A stretch of DNA of 64,000 nt from Brevibacterium atlanticum (lineage in GTDB: Bacteria; Actinomycetota; Actinomycetes; Actinomycetales; Brevibacteriaceae): assembly GCF_011617245.1 (NCBI RefSeq), contig NZ_CP050152.1:248001-312000 (forward strand), written 5' to 3'. Shown here piece by piece: positions 1 to 8,245 of the stretch (position 1 is its first letter; every line of letters begins with the position of its first letter). The position numbers and the translations under genes were made by a program. The notes below the pieces were generated by a model. That model worked only from the letters and a program-made list of their open reading frames with translations. It did no database searches and was not told the origin of the DNA.

Positions 1-1220
1 CCTACGCCGAGGTGCTGCGTCGGCTCATCGCCGCCGGCGACGGAGCCGAGACCCGCGAAGGCCGCATCCAGGCCGCGCGCCAGGAGTGGAAGTCAGGATT
101 CGTCGCCGAGGCGATCGCCCGCTTCATCGCCACCCCTCACCGCCACGCCACCGGAGGCGACCACTCCGGTGTCATGACGCAGGCCGACATCGCCGGATTC
201 GACGCCCACTTCGAGACACCCGTGACGATCGACTTCCGCGGATGCCAGATCGCGAAGATCGGCGCTTGGGGTCAGGGGCCCGCGCTGCTGCAGACATTGA
301 AGATCCTCGAGGGATTCGACGACGAACGGCTCGACCCCTCGAGCGAAATCGGCGCACACACGATCCTCGAAGCACTCAAACTCGCCATGGCCGACCGCGA
401 CACCTACTACGGTGACGGAGACGTCGACCTCGACTGGCTGCTCAGCGACGACTACGCCGCAAGCCGTCGCGCACTCATCACCGACGCCGCCTCGCACGAC
501 TTCCGCCCAGGTGCCGGTCGCGACGGCACCGAGCCGGTCTTCCAGCCGCCGCTCGTCCCAGAAGGCGCGGACAAGGACGCACTCATCAAAGCCGGGATCG
601 GCGAACCGACCGTGCAGACGAACGGCACGAACAACGGCGACACCTGCCACATCGACGTCGTCGACCGGTGGGGCAACATCATCTCCGCGACCCCGTCGGG
701 CGGGTGGCTGCAGTCCTCTCCGACCGTCCCGGAACTCGGATTCTGCCTCGGCACCCGGCTGCAGATGATGTGGCTCGATGAGACCTCACCGTCGGCGCTG
801 ACTCCCGGCAAGCGCCCGCGGACGACGCTGACACCGACGCTGATCTCGAAGGACGGGAGCCCCGTCATCGCCCTCGGTTCGCCCGGCGGGGACCAGCAGG
901 AGCAGTGGCAGCTACTGCTCATCCTCCGCCTCCTCGTCGGCGGCTACACCGCTCAGCAGGCCATCGATGCTCCCGCGCTGCACACGACGGCCCTGGCCGG
1001 ATCGTTCTGGCCGCGCACTTGGGTGCCCGGTGGAGCGGTCGTCGAGGACCGCCTCGGCGACGATGTCATCGACGGCCTCATCGCCCGCGGGCATGCGGTG
1101 ACCCGCGCCGGATCCTGGGACCTCGGTCGACTCTCCTGTGTCACCCGGGATCCCGACACCGGTCGGCTGACGGCCGGAGCGAACCCCCGCGGGTCCCAAG
1201 GGTACGCGGCAGGAAGGTGA
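1..1220 (+). CDS. Gamma-glutamyltransferase, C-terminal part (5' end outside window)
   Basis: Gamma-glutamyltranspeptidase family (Ntn-hydrolase), which transfers or hydrolyses the gamma-glutamyl group of glutathione and related amides. The frame is open to the left edge, so the start lies upstream; about 406 codons are visible of a usual 530-600. The nucleophile Thr that becomes the new N-terminus after autocleavage is visible in GDTCHIDVVDRWGN (Thr codon at 642-644), followed by SATPSGGW, and the substrate-binding SPGGDQQ lies near 880-900. It is followed 5 bp later by a peptide-type ABC ATPase, suggesting one operon for uptake and use of glutathione or gamma-glutamyl peptides. No signal peptide can be judged because the N-terminus is missing. 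Family assignment is firm; the substrate is inferred. Confidence 0.9.
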   Translation, partial: YAEVLRRLIAAGDGAETREGRIQAARQEWKSGFVAEAIARFIATPHRHATGGDHSGVMTQADIAGFDAHFETPVTIDFRGCQIAKIGAWGQGPALLQTLKILEGFDDERLDPSSEIGAHTILEALKLAMADRDTYYGDGDVDLDWLLSDDYAASRRALITDAASHDFRPGAGRDGTEPVFQPPLVPEGADKDALIKAGIGEPTVQTNGTNNGDTCHIDVVDRWGNIISATPSGGWLQSSPTVPELGFCLGTRLQMMWLDETSPSALTPGKRPRTTLTPTLISKDGSPVIALGSPGGDQQEQWQLLLILRLLVGGYTAQQAIDAPALHTTALAGSFWPRTWVPGGAVVEDRLGDDVIDGLIARGHAVTRAGSWDLGRLSCVTRDPDTGRLTAGANPRGSQGYAAGR

Positions 1221-1225
1221 GAGCG

Positions 1226-2866
1226 ATGAGCGAGGAATTCGTGCTCGAGGTCTCCGGCCTCGAAGTCTCCTATGGGGCTCCTGTCCTCCACGATGTGAAC
1301 TTCACGCTTGCACCGGGGGAGAGGCTGGCCCTCGTCGGGCAGTCCGGTTCCGGGAAGTCGACGACCATCGGCGCGATCCTCGGTCTGCTGCCGGGCTCCG
1401 GCAGAGTCAGCGCCGGATCGGTGCGCTATCGCGGAGAAGAACTCGTCGATGCCGACCGTGCCCGCCTGCAGACCCTGCGCGGTCGGTCGATCGCGCTCGT
1501 GCCCCAGGATCCGATGGCCAGCCTCAACCCGAGCATGCGTGTGGGCGAGCAGATCGCCGACGCTCTGCGCACCTACGGAATGTCGGATTCCCGCGAGGTG
1601 ACTCGAACCGTGGTGCGGCTGATGACCGAAGCAGGCATACCCGACGCGGAGACGCGACGTCGGTCCTATCCGCACGAGTTCTCCGGCGGAATGCGGCAGC
1701 GCGTGCTCATCGCCATCGCCCTCTCCGGGGATCCCGACCTCATCATCGCCGACGAACCGACATCTGCGCTCGACGTCACGGTGCAGAAGCAGATCCTCGA
1801 CCATCTCCAGGAGCTCGTGACCGAACGCGGCACCTCTCTGCTGTTCGTCACCCATGACCTCGGGGTGGCGGGGGAGCGGACCGACACCGTCCTCGTGATG
1901 AATGAGGGACGCGTCGTCGAGCGCGGGGAGCCCGAGCAGGTGCTCGGCGATCCGCAGGACGAATACACGCAGGCGCTGGTCAGGGCCGCACCGAGCATCG
2001 TCGTCGATCGCGACGGAGATCGGGAGTCCGACGGTGGCGGGGTGTCGGACAGTGCTGGCGAGTCCGACGGTGCGGCCGCCTCGGCGAATGTGCTCGAGAT
2101 CGACGATCTCCACAAGGTGTACCGGCTGCGCGGACGGGGGCGGGAGGTGCACGCGCTCAAGGGAGTCAGCCTCACCGCGCAGCGGGGGAAGACGACCGCG
2201 ATCATCGGTGAGTCCGGATCGGGCAAGTCGACGATCGCGAAGATCGTCCTCGGGTTGGAGAAGGCGACCAGCGGCACCGTCCTCGCGGGCGGACGCAACG
2301 TCGATGCGACCTCGAGGTCGGAGCGCAGCATTCTGCGGCGCTTCAGCCAGCCGGTCTTCCAGGACCCTTTCTCCTCGCTCAATCCGATGTGGAGCATCGA
2401 GAGGATCGTCCGCGAACCGCTCGACGTCTTCAAGATCGGCACCCGCGCCGAACGGACGAAGAAGGTCGCCGAGGTGCTCGACCACGTGGCGATGCCCACG
2501 TCGATGAGCGACCGCCGCCCCGCTGATCTCTCCGGTGGGCAGCGACAGAGGATAGCGATCGCCCGGGCGCTCATCAGTGAGCCTGAGCTCCTCATCTGCG
2601 ACGAAGCTGTCTCTGCGCTCGATGTTCTTGTCCAGGAGCAGATCCTCGACCTGCTGCGGACCCTGCAGTCCGATCTGGGCGTGAGCTGCCTGTTCATCAC
2701 TCACGATCTTGCAGTCGTGGCGAACTTGGCCGACGATGTTGTAGTGATGAAGAGCGGAGAGATCGTCGAAGCCGGCACGACCAGGGAGGTCATCGACCAC
2801 CCGAAAGCCGACTACACCCAGAAGCTCTTGGCGGCCGTGCCCGGTTCCGGTCTCCTCGATGTCTGA
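1226..2866 (+). CDS. Fused dipeptide/glutathione-type ABC transporter ATP-binding protein (two ATPase domains)
   Basis: 546-aa protein with two complete ABC ATPase domains in tandem, as in GsiA or fused DppD-DppF. Domain 1 has Walker A GQSGSGKS (residues 38-45), signature FSGGMRQR and Walker B DLIIADEPTSALD. Domain 2 has Walker A GESGSGKS, signature LSGGQRQR and Walker B ELLICDEAVSALD, where the usual Pro after Glu is Ala. A linker rich in Asp/Ser/Gly separates them. I chose the ATG at 1226 because AGGAAGG lies just upstream; an in-frame extension to 905 would overlap the transferase. It energises import of di/oligopeptides at the inner face of the membrane; the permeases and binding protein must lie upstream, outside the window. 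Its 3' end overlaps the next gene by 8 bp. Confidence 0.93.
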   Translation: MSEEFVLEVSGLEVSYGAPVLHDVNFTLAPGERLALVGQSGSGKSTTIGAILGLLPGSGRVSAGSVRYRGEELVDADRARLQTLRGRSIALVPQDPMASLNPSMRVGEQIADALRTYGMSDSREVTRTVVRLMTEAGIPDAETRRRSYPHEFSGGMRQRVLIAIALSGDPDLIIADEPTSALDVTVQKQILDHLQELVTERGTSLLFVTHDLGVAGERTDTVLVMNEGRVVERGEPEQVLGDPQDEYTQALVRAAPSIVVDRDGDRESDGGGVSDSAGESDGAAASANVLEIDDLHKVYRLRGRGREVHALKGVSLTAQRGKTTAIIGESGSGKSTIAKIVLGLEKATSGTVLAGGRNVDATSRSERSILRRFSQPVFQDPFSSLNPMWSIERIVREPLDVFKIGTRAERTKKVAEVLDHVAMPTSMSDRRPADLSGGQRQRIAIARALISEPELLICDEAVSALDVLVQEQILDLLRTLQSDLGVSCLFITHDLAVVANLADDVVVMKSGEIVEAGTTREVIDHPKADYTQKLLAAVPGSGLLDV

Positions 2867-3566
2867 GCCTGCCCCGCCTTCGAGCCCTGGGAGCAGCGGG
2901 GACGTCGGTGCGCGGATCCGTGCCGACATCATCACCGGTGTCCATGCGCCCGGTGCGAAGCTGCGGGAGGTCGCACTGGCCGAACAGTACGCGGTCTCGC
3001 GCATTCCGATCCGCGAGGCGCTGCGATCGCTCGAGGCCGAAGGGCTCGTTGAGTCGAGGAAATACAGCGGCTCGATCGTCGCGCCCTCGCCCATCGAGGA
3101 TGCCGAGGACCTCTTCGAGATCCGCATTGTGCTCGAGTCGGCGACCGCGAAACGCGCGGCCAGGCGTGCGTCCGCGCTCAACGCCGGCGACATCCCTGAC
3201 CTGAAGTGGCGGGAACTTCGCAAGGAGATCAGTGACATCCTCGACGCCGGAGACGTCGTCATCGGACAGGAGCGCTTCGAAGACCTTGCGGTGCTCAACA
3301 TGCGCTTCCATTTCGCCGTCGCCGAACTCAGCGGCAGCGTGTCATTCATCAGCCTGCTCCGGCAGATCTCCGGCAAGATCGAGTGGCTGTACTCGCTCAA
3401 TGTCACCCGCCGCGGTCCCCAAGCCTGGCCCGAGCACCGCGAGATCATCGCGGCCATCGATGCCGGCCAGGAGGTGAAGGCCGCTGAAGTCATGGCCCAG
3501 CACGTGCGCCGCAGCCGCGACTCCTACTTCGCCATGATGTCCGCCGAACCCCCCAGAACTACCTGA
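2859..3566 (+). CDS. GntR-family regulator, FadR/FCD type
   Basis: 235-aa transcription factor with an N-terminal winged helix-turn-helix (about residues 17-83, containing VSRIPIREALRSLEAEGLVES) and an all-helical FCD ligand-binding domain (about 90-220). FCD regulators usually repress transport/catabolic operons and respond to small organic acids or amino-acid-like effectors. The start overlaps the end of the ABC ATPase gene by 8 bp, so it is translationally coupled and probably controls the peptide/gamma-glutamyl operon upstream. Its stop codon (TGA, 3564-3566) lies inside the long palindrome at 3563-3610, so transcription ends essentially at the stop. Confidence 0.92.
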   Translation: MSEPAPPSSPGSSGDVGARIRADIITGVHAPGAKLREVALAEQYAVSRIPIREALRSLEAEGLVESRKYSGSIVAPSPIEDAEDLFEIRIVLESATAKRAARRASALNAGDIPDLKWRELRKEISDILDAGDVVIGQERFEDLAVLNMRFHFAVAELSGSVSFISLLRQISGKIEWLYSLNVTRRGPQAWPEHREIIAAIDAGQEVKAAEVMAQHVRRSRDSYFAMMSAEPPRTT

Positions 3567-3610
3567 CGGCGGCCCAGCAACCTCGCGCGAGGTTGCTGGG
3601 CCGCCGTCAG
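3563..3610. repeat. Long palindrome, family 1 copy 1 (bidirectional terminator-like)
   Basis: Perfect 48-bp palindrome with 24-bp arms and no loop; the left arm begins CTGACGGCGGCCCAGCAACC. It is nearly identical to copies at 26525-26584, 39487-39546 and 47239-47320. It lies between two convergent genes and contains the stop codon of the left one. There is no T-tract. The likely role is bidirectional termination, but the conserved sequence suggests a dispersed repeat family. Confidence 0.9.
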
Positions 3611-3617
3611 GCAGCAA

Positions 3618-4115
3618 TTACTGGGTGGTGAGGAGGTGGTCGAGCTTGTTGTAGCCTTCGACGATGCCGTGCTCCATGCCCGAGGCGACCATGCCGTCGC
3701 GGGATTCGAGTGAGTCGAAGACCGACGTCGACTGCAGTCTCGTCCGTCCGTCGCCGAGGTCGGTGAGCGTGAGGATCTCGAGGTTGACCGCGTCCGGGAA
3801 TCCCTCGAAGGTGAAGGTCTGGACGATGCGCTCGTTCTTCCGCACCTCGTGGAACGAACCGAAGAAGGCGTACTCGCCGCGATCGTCCGTCGAGACATAG
3901 CTCCAGTTCCCGCCGGTGGTCGCATTCCATTCGCGGATCGTGTTCGTGATCGAGTCCGGCCCGCACCATCTGACGAAGAGTTCGGGGTCGATGTGAGCCC
4001 GGAACACCTTGTCCGGGGTCGCCGCGAAGTCGCGGGTGATCGTCACTGTCTGCACGCCCTCTGGGACGTCGAGCTTGAGCGTCGAGTAGTCGGCTGTGGT
4101 GTCGGTGGTGGTCAT
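3618..4115 (-). CDS. SRPBCC / AHSA1-like domain protein
   Basis: 165-aa START/SRPBCC-fold protein of the Activator of Hsp90 ATPase homologue 1 (AHSA1) group. Visible landmarks are VTITRDFAATPDKVFRAHIDPELFVRWCGP at the N-terminal strand/helix and the C-terminal GMEHGIVEGYNKLDHLL helix that closes the hydrophobic cavity. The start at 4115 is preceded by AAGGGAG; an upstream in-frame ATG would overlap the ArsR gene. It lies 1 bp downstream of the ArsR stop, the widespread ArsR-SRPBCC pair. The ligand is unknown and no enzymatic activity should be assumed. Confidence 0.88.
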   Translation of the reverse strand: MTTTDTTADYSTLKLDVPEGVQTVTITRDFAATPDKVFRAHIDPELFVRWCGPDSITNTIREWNATTGGNWSYVSTDDRGEYAFFGSFHEVRKNERIVQTFTFEGFPDAVNLEILTLTDLGDGRTRLQSTSVFDSLESRDGMVASGMEHGIVEGYNKLDHLLTTQ

Positions 4116-4116
4116 G

Positions 4117-4557
4117 TCATGCTCCCTTGCGTGATCTTCTGTTGGTTGAGTGGGGCGAAGTGGCATCGGATCCGTTCGCCGAGGCGGCTCCCGGGCCCGA
4201 ATCGTCAGTTGCTTCGTCCGCGCCGGCCAGTGCCTCGTCCGCGTCCATCTGTGCGAGGACGTCGTCGAGCCGCTGATAGCGCTGCTCGGCCAGCTGTTGA
4301 TACCTTTCGATCCATTTCGTCATCAGATCGAACACATTGTCTTCGAGGTGGACCGGTCTGCGTTGGGCGTCGCGGGTGCGGGAGACCAGTCCGGAGTCCT
4401 CGAGCACCTTGAGATGTTTCGACACGGCCTGCAGGCTCACCTCGTAGGGTTCGGCGAGCTCGTTCACCGTCGCATCCGCGACGCTCAGCCGAGCCACCAT
4501 GTCCCGCCTGGTCGGATCGGACAGGGCCGCGAAGACCTTGGACAGCTGATCGGACAC
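4117..4557 (-). CDS. ArsR-family winged-helix repressor
   Basis: 146-aa ArsR/SmtB-type regulator. The HTH is clear: VFAALSDPTRRDMVARLS, then VNELAEPYEVSLQAVSKHLKVLEDSGLVSR. It lacks an ELCVCDL-type metal box, so it is probably not a metal sensor; it belongs to the ArsR group that is paired with SRPBCC proteins. I start it at the GTG at 4557 because GGGAGG precedes it; an upstream TTG at 4596 would place the start inside the inverted repeat. The C-terminal tail (about 40 residues, Ala/Asp/Ser-rich) looks disordered. It is cotranscribed with the SRPBCC gene and is likely autoregulated through the sites just upstream. Confidence 0.9.
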   Translation of the reverse strand: MSDQLSKVFAALSDPTRRDMVARLSVADATVNELAEPYEVSLQAVSKHLKVLEDSGLVSRTRDAQRRPVHLEDNVFDLMTKWIERYQQLAEQRYQRLDDVLAQMDADEALAGADEATDDSGPGAASANGSDATSPHSTNRRSRKGA

Positions 4558-4594
4558 CGAGGCCTCCCGCGCACACTCATCGAAACAGTTATTC

Positions 4595-4654
4595 AACCAA
4601 TTGGTTAAAGAAAACGTACTCTGGAAACCGCAAGCATGTCAACCATTCGGTTGA
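4595..4654. promoter_or_regulatory. Paired inverted repeats, likely ArsR operator
   Basis: AACCAATTGGTT (4595-4606) is a perfect 12-bp palindrome. TCAACCATTCGGTTGA (4639-4654) has the same CAACC/GGTTG half sites, and its left end overlaps the MFS stop codon. Centres are 46 bp apart. Both lie just upstream of the ArsR start, the expected place for autorepression. Confidence 0.65.
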
Positions 4655-5898
4655 ATAAGTTCTGAGGGTGTTCCGTCCGCTGCCCGGTCGATGCGCGTCC
4701 TGATTGCCGGCATTCTGATGGCAAACCATGCGCAGATGCCCAGCGCCACGAGACTCTCGATCCAGAACAGTGGGGGCAGCCCAAGCGTCTGGACTCCCAC
4801 GGCACCCAGCGAGGCACCTAGGGGGAGTGCTCCCCAGCTGATGACTCGCGAAGCGGAGTACACCCGTCCGATGAGGTGCAGCGGGGTCGCCTGTTGGCGG
4901 ATGACCGCGACGATGATTCGCCACACGGTCGATCCGGCCCCCGCGACAATGATCCCGATCGCGATCACCGCCAGCGGTGCGTTGAGGGCGGCGGGGAGAG
5001 CAAGGCCGAGAGTTCCGATGGTGTCGATGAAGAGCAGCCAGTTCGAGGAGAGTCGGGCCTGAAGGCGTTCGGTGAAGATCGAGGCGAGTATCCCGCCCGC
5101 GGCCATTCCAGTGAGGAGCATCCCGTACGCTGCTGTGTCGAGTCCCAGCGGACCGGGCGATACGGCGTGGAGGACGAAGGTCGCCGACCAGGCTCCCCAG
5201 ACGATGCTCATTCCTGCTGTCAGCAGTGTGAGTTCGCGCTGCAGTCGGTGGTTCCAGAGGTAGCGGATGCCTTCGCGCACTTTCATGGGGGTGTGCTGTG
5301 GGCGCCGCGAGGCCCTCGTAGGTGCTGGTACTGATCGTTGGGCAGTGCACATGAGCCCGATGGCGGCCAGTGCTGCGAGGGCGTAGAGGCCGCCGCCCGA
5401 GGTGGCGGCGAGAATTCCGGTGGTTCCGATGAGCAGGCCTGCCAGCGGCGGCCCGGCGAGTTGGTTGTTGACGTTGATCGTCGCTTCGATTCTGGCATTG
5501 GCGGCGGTGAGTTCGCGGCGATCCACGGTGCGCGGTATGCCGGCGATGAGGGCGGTGTCGACCAGAGTCTCGGCTGTGCCGAAGATGAAGGCTGTAGCTA
5601 GCGTCATGGCGAACACTGAGTTGTCGAGGCTGATGGCGACCGTGAGCGCGACGAGTGAGGCTGCTCTAGCCCCATTGACCACGGCCAGCAGGAGGTGCGG
5701 CGAGAGCCTGTCGACGACCCATCCCGCATGGAGGCCGAACAGCGGCCATGCGATGGTGGCGGACGCGGTGACCATGGCGACCTCTCCGGGTTGCGCTCCC
5801 GCTGCGAGCGCGATGAGCGGCAGGGCAGTGATGGTGATTCCGTCACCGAGGTTGGCCAGGCCGGCACTGGCCCACAGCCAGCGGAATCGGGCATTCAT
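4639..5898 (-). CDS. MFS transporter (MFS_3/EntS-like exporter)
   Basis: 419-aa, about 12 membrane segments. Major facilitator fold of the MFS_3/enterobactin-exporter-like group; the cytoplasmic loop-2 motif appears as HAGWVVDRLSP. The start at 5898 follows TAGGTGG at 5-nt spacing; a GTG three codons upstream is less well placed. Proton-driven efflux of a small molecule or drug is the usual role. It is divergent from a CGNR regulator and upstream of the ArsR/SRPBCC pair on the same strand, so it may be controlled by either. The substrate cannot be read from sequence. Confidence 0.87.
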   Translation of the reverse strand: MNARFRWLWASAGLANLGDGITITALPLIALAAGAQPGEVAMVTASATIAWPLFGLHAGWVVDRLSPHLLLAVVNGARAASLVALTVAISLDNSVFAMTLATAFIFGTAETLVDTALIAGIPRTVDRRELTAANARIEATINVNNQLAGPPLAGLLIGTTGILAATSGGGLYALAALAAIGLMCTAQRSVPAPTRASRRPQHTPMKVREGIRYLWNHRLQRELTLLTAGMSIVWGAWSATFVLHAVSPGPLGLDTAAYGMLLTGMAAGGILASIFTERLQARLSSNWLLFIDTIGTLGLALPAALNAPLAVIAIGIIVAGAGSTVWRIIVAVIRQQATPLHLIGRVYSASRVISWGALPLGASLGAVGVQTLGLPPLFWIESLVALGICAWFAIRMPAIRTRIDRAADGTPSELIQPNG

Positions 5899-5944
5899 TG
5901 TAACCACCTAACTATGTCTGACTGGTCAAGTCCTGTCAGCGAGA

Positions 5945-5976
5945 CTTTACCAGTAAAAAAGCAGACAGTGGTAAAG
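5945..5976. promoter_or_regulatory. Inverted repeat in divergent MFS/CGNR promoter
   Basis: CTTTACCA (5945-5952) and TGGTAAAG (5969-5976) form perfect 8-bp arms separated by 16 bp, ending 7 bp before the CGNR start codon. A weaker CTGAC/GTCAG repeat lies at 5918-5939. Good candidate operator for the CGNR regulator. Confidence 0.5.
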
Positions 5977-5983
5977 TGTGTGT

Positions 5984-6532
5984 ATGGAATTCGAGCATGT
6001 CGCCAACGCGCTCTGCCTCGAGCTGAGCAATTCGGTCCCCGACAGAAGGGAGTCGAGCGAACGTGACTGGCTCCGCACGCCCGACGGCGCCAAGGACTGG
6101 GTGCAATCGCTGAACCTCCAACTGGCGGAGGCTCTCGGATCGGAAGAGCTTGATCGACTGAAGCGCCTGCGCGAATCCGTCTTCGAGACCTTTGCCGCCC
6201 TGTCCGCGCTGACAGAGGTGAGCGAACGGTCCTTAGGGGTGATCTCGGCAGAGCATGCCGCGGGTCTTGGTCGCCATGGCTACACGAGCAGAGACGGAAT
6301 GGTCGAGAGAGACTGGCCTCGGCGGTGGGACGGGGAATCGCTGATCGCGCTCTTCGCCGACTCGGCGATCACCGAACTGACCGGCAGTCGCCTGGACCGC
6401 CTGAAGCTGTGCCCCGGCTGCCACTGGCTCTTCTTCGACATGTCGCGCAACCGCAGTCGGCGCTGGTGTTCGATGCAGACGTGTGGGGGACGCGACAAGG
6501 CGCTGCGTCACTATCGCCGCACCCGAGCCTGA
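5984..6532 (+). CDS. CGNR zinc-finger regulator with ABATE domain
   Basis: 182-aa actinobacterial regulator. The N-terminal ABATE domain (LCLELSNSVPDRR onward) is followed by a C-terminal CGNR zinc finger, LCPGCHWLFFDMSRNRSRRWCSM, then TCGGRDKALRHYRR. The four zinc Cys are present, but the name-giving CGNR is CGGR here. I chose the ATG at 5984; a GTG two codons upstream is also possible and neither has a strong ribosome site. It is divergent from the MFS exporter and probably controls it. Ligands of ABATE domains are not established. Confidence 0.87.
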   Translation: MEFEHVANALCLELSNSVPDRRESSERDWLRTPDGAKDWVQSLNLQLAEALGSEELDRLKRLRESVFETFAALSALTEVSERSLGVISAEHAAGLGRHGYTSRDGMVERDWPRRWDGESLIALFADSAITELTGSRLDRLKLCPGCHWLFFDMSRNRSRRWCSMQTCGGRDKALRHYRRTRA

Positions 6533-6751
6533 CTGCGCATAGTCGACCGACCTCGGCGAAGGGGCTGAAATGCCGCGGATGACGGCACGGATGCCCGAAA
6601 TCTGCGACAGAATCTTTCCGGCTCAGGCGCAACCTCGCCGGAATCGACGTAAGGTCGCTCATAGCGGGTGCCGCCTCGGCGCTCGCCGCCGATGAGAACC
6701 ACCTGTCCTGCGCGGACCCACAGCGCCCGACGACGAAGTCTGGAGACGATG

Positions 6752-8245
6752 ATGCCCACCCTGCGACAGCAGCTGTTCCGGATCAAACCGGTGCCGCGGC
6801 AGAAGGAAGACGTCGAGACCGACCTCAAACGCACGATCGGTGTCTTCTCGCTGACGATGGTCGGCGTCGGATCGACGATCGGCACCGGCATCTTCTTCAT
6901 CCTCTCCGAGTCCGTGCCCGTGGCCGGGCCCGCCGTGATCTGGTCGTTCATCATCGCCGGTCTCGTCGCCGGTCTCGCGGTCATCTGCTATGCCGAGCTC
7001 GCCGGGTCCGTCCCCGTCTCCGGCTCCTCCTACTCCTACGCCTATGCGACTCTCGGCGAACTGCCGGCGATGGGCGTGGCTGCCTGCCTCCTCCTCGAGT
7101 ACGGCGTCGCCGGCGCCGCTGTCGCCGTCGGCTGGTCGCAGTACGTCAACCAGCTGCTGTTCAACCTCTTCGGCTTCCAGATCCCGCACGCCTTGGCCTA
7201 CGCACCCGAAGAAGGCGGCATCGTCAACCTCCCGGCGATCCTTCTGCTCGCGATGTGCTGCTTCCTGCTGGTCCGCGGCACCGGCGAATCCATCGTCGTC
7301 AACGCGATCATGGTGTGCCTGAAGATCGGCGTCCTCATCTTCTTCATCTGCGTGGGCGTGACCGGCTGGGACTCGAACAACTTCGCCGACTTCGCGCCTT
7401 TCGGCATCTCCGGCGTCGTCGCGGGCTCCGGCCTGATCTTCTTCAGCTACGTCGGGATGGACGCTGTGGCCACCGCCGGTGATGAGACGAAGAACCCGAA
7501 GAAGACGATGCCCAGAGCCCTCATCGCCGCCCTCATCATCGTCACCTCCGTCTACGTCCTCGTCGCCGTCGCCGCACTGTCGGCCCAGCCGTGGGAGAAG
7601 TTCGAAGGTCAGACGGCCGGCCTGTCCGCCATCCTCGAGAGCATCGTCGGCTCCCAGTGGCCCGGCACGATCGTCGCCGCCGGCGCCGTGATCTCGATCT
7701 TCTCCGTCACGCTGGTCTCCATCTACGGCCAATCGCGCATCCTATTCACGATGGCCGGCGACGGGATGATGCCCAAGCTCTTCCGCGAGGTCAATCCGCG
7801 CACGCTCACCCCGGTCAAGGGCACGATCGCCGTCAGCCTCGTCGTCGCGATCCTCGCCGGGTTCATCCCGCTGAATTTCCTCGCCGAGATGACCTCGATC
7901 GGCACCCTCGTCGCGTTCGTCGTCGTGTCCCTGGCCGTGATCATCCTCCGCGTGCGCGAACCCAACCTCGAGCGCGGCTTCAAGGTTCCCTTCTATCCCG
8001 TCCTGCCAGTCCTGTCGATCATCGGCTGCTTCTGGATCATCTCGAGCCTGCAGCTCATCACGATCGTCGTCTTCCTCATCTGGACCGCCTTCATCCTCGG
8101 CCTGTACCTCGTCTTCGGCCGCAAGTCCTCCGTCCTCGGCAGGCAGCTCGCCGAGGCGGGGCGCAGCGAGGCGGGCAGCGGCGATTCCGCTCAGGCGCCC
8201 CGTTCCGGTTCCACCGATACCGACTCCACAGGAGGAGAGAAATGA
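6752..8245 (+). CDS. APC-family amino acid permease (cationic amino acid transporter type)
   Basis: About 497 aa with about 12-13 membrane segments. The glycine-rich TM1 substrate-binding motif is visible as GVGSTIGTGIFFI near the N-terminus, and a second conserved segment as FFSYVGMDAVATAGDETKNP, typical of the cationic amino acid/APC type. The C-terminal tail is Ser/Gly/Asp-rich and cytoplasmic. Start chosen at 6752 (second of two adjacent ATGs) for 6-nt spacing to GGAG. It overlaps the UspA gene by 4 bp (ATGA), so the two are translationally coupled. It probably imports an amino acid or polyamine; the substrate is not resolved. Confidence 0.9.
   Translation: MPTLRQQLFRIKPVPRQKEDVETDLKRTIGVFSLTMVGVGSTIGTGIFFILSESVPVAGPAVIWSFIIAGLVAGLAVICYAELAGSVPVSGSSYSYAYATLGELPAMGVAACLLLEYGVAGAAVAVGWSQYVNQLLFNLFGFQIPHALAYAPEEGGIVNLPAILLLAMCCFLLVRGTGESIVVNAIMVCLKIGVLIFFICVGVTGWDSNNFADFAPFGISGVVAGSGLIFFSYVGMDAVATAGDETKNPKKTMPRALIAALIIVTSVYVLVAVAALSAQPWEKFEGQTAGLSAILESIVGSQWPGTIVAAGAVISIFSVTLVSIYGQSRILFTMAGDGMMPKLFREVNPRTLTPVKGTIAVSLVVAILAGFIPLNFLAEMTSIGTLVAFVVVSLAVIILRVREPNLERGFKVPFYPVLPVLSIIGCFWIISSLQLITIVVFLIWTAFILGLYLVFGRKSSVLGRQLAEAGRSEAGSGDSAQAPRSGSTDTDSTGGEK

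Noticed and set aside
953-3493. Very long minus-strand open frame opposite the ABC/GntR genes (846 aa)
   Set aside because: GC-rich antisense shadow; the plus strand encodes complete ABC and GntR proteins with motifs and ribosome sites.
3563-3610. Family 1 palindrome as an insertion sequence end or attachment site
   Set aside because: No transposase or integrase nearby, no target duplications visible, and always at convergent gene ends.
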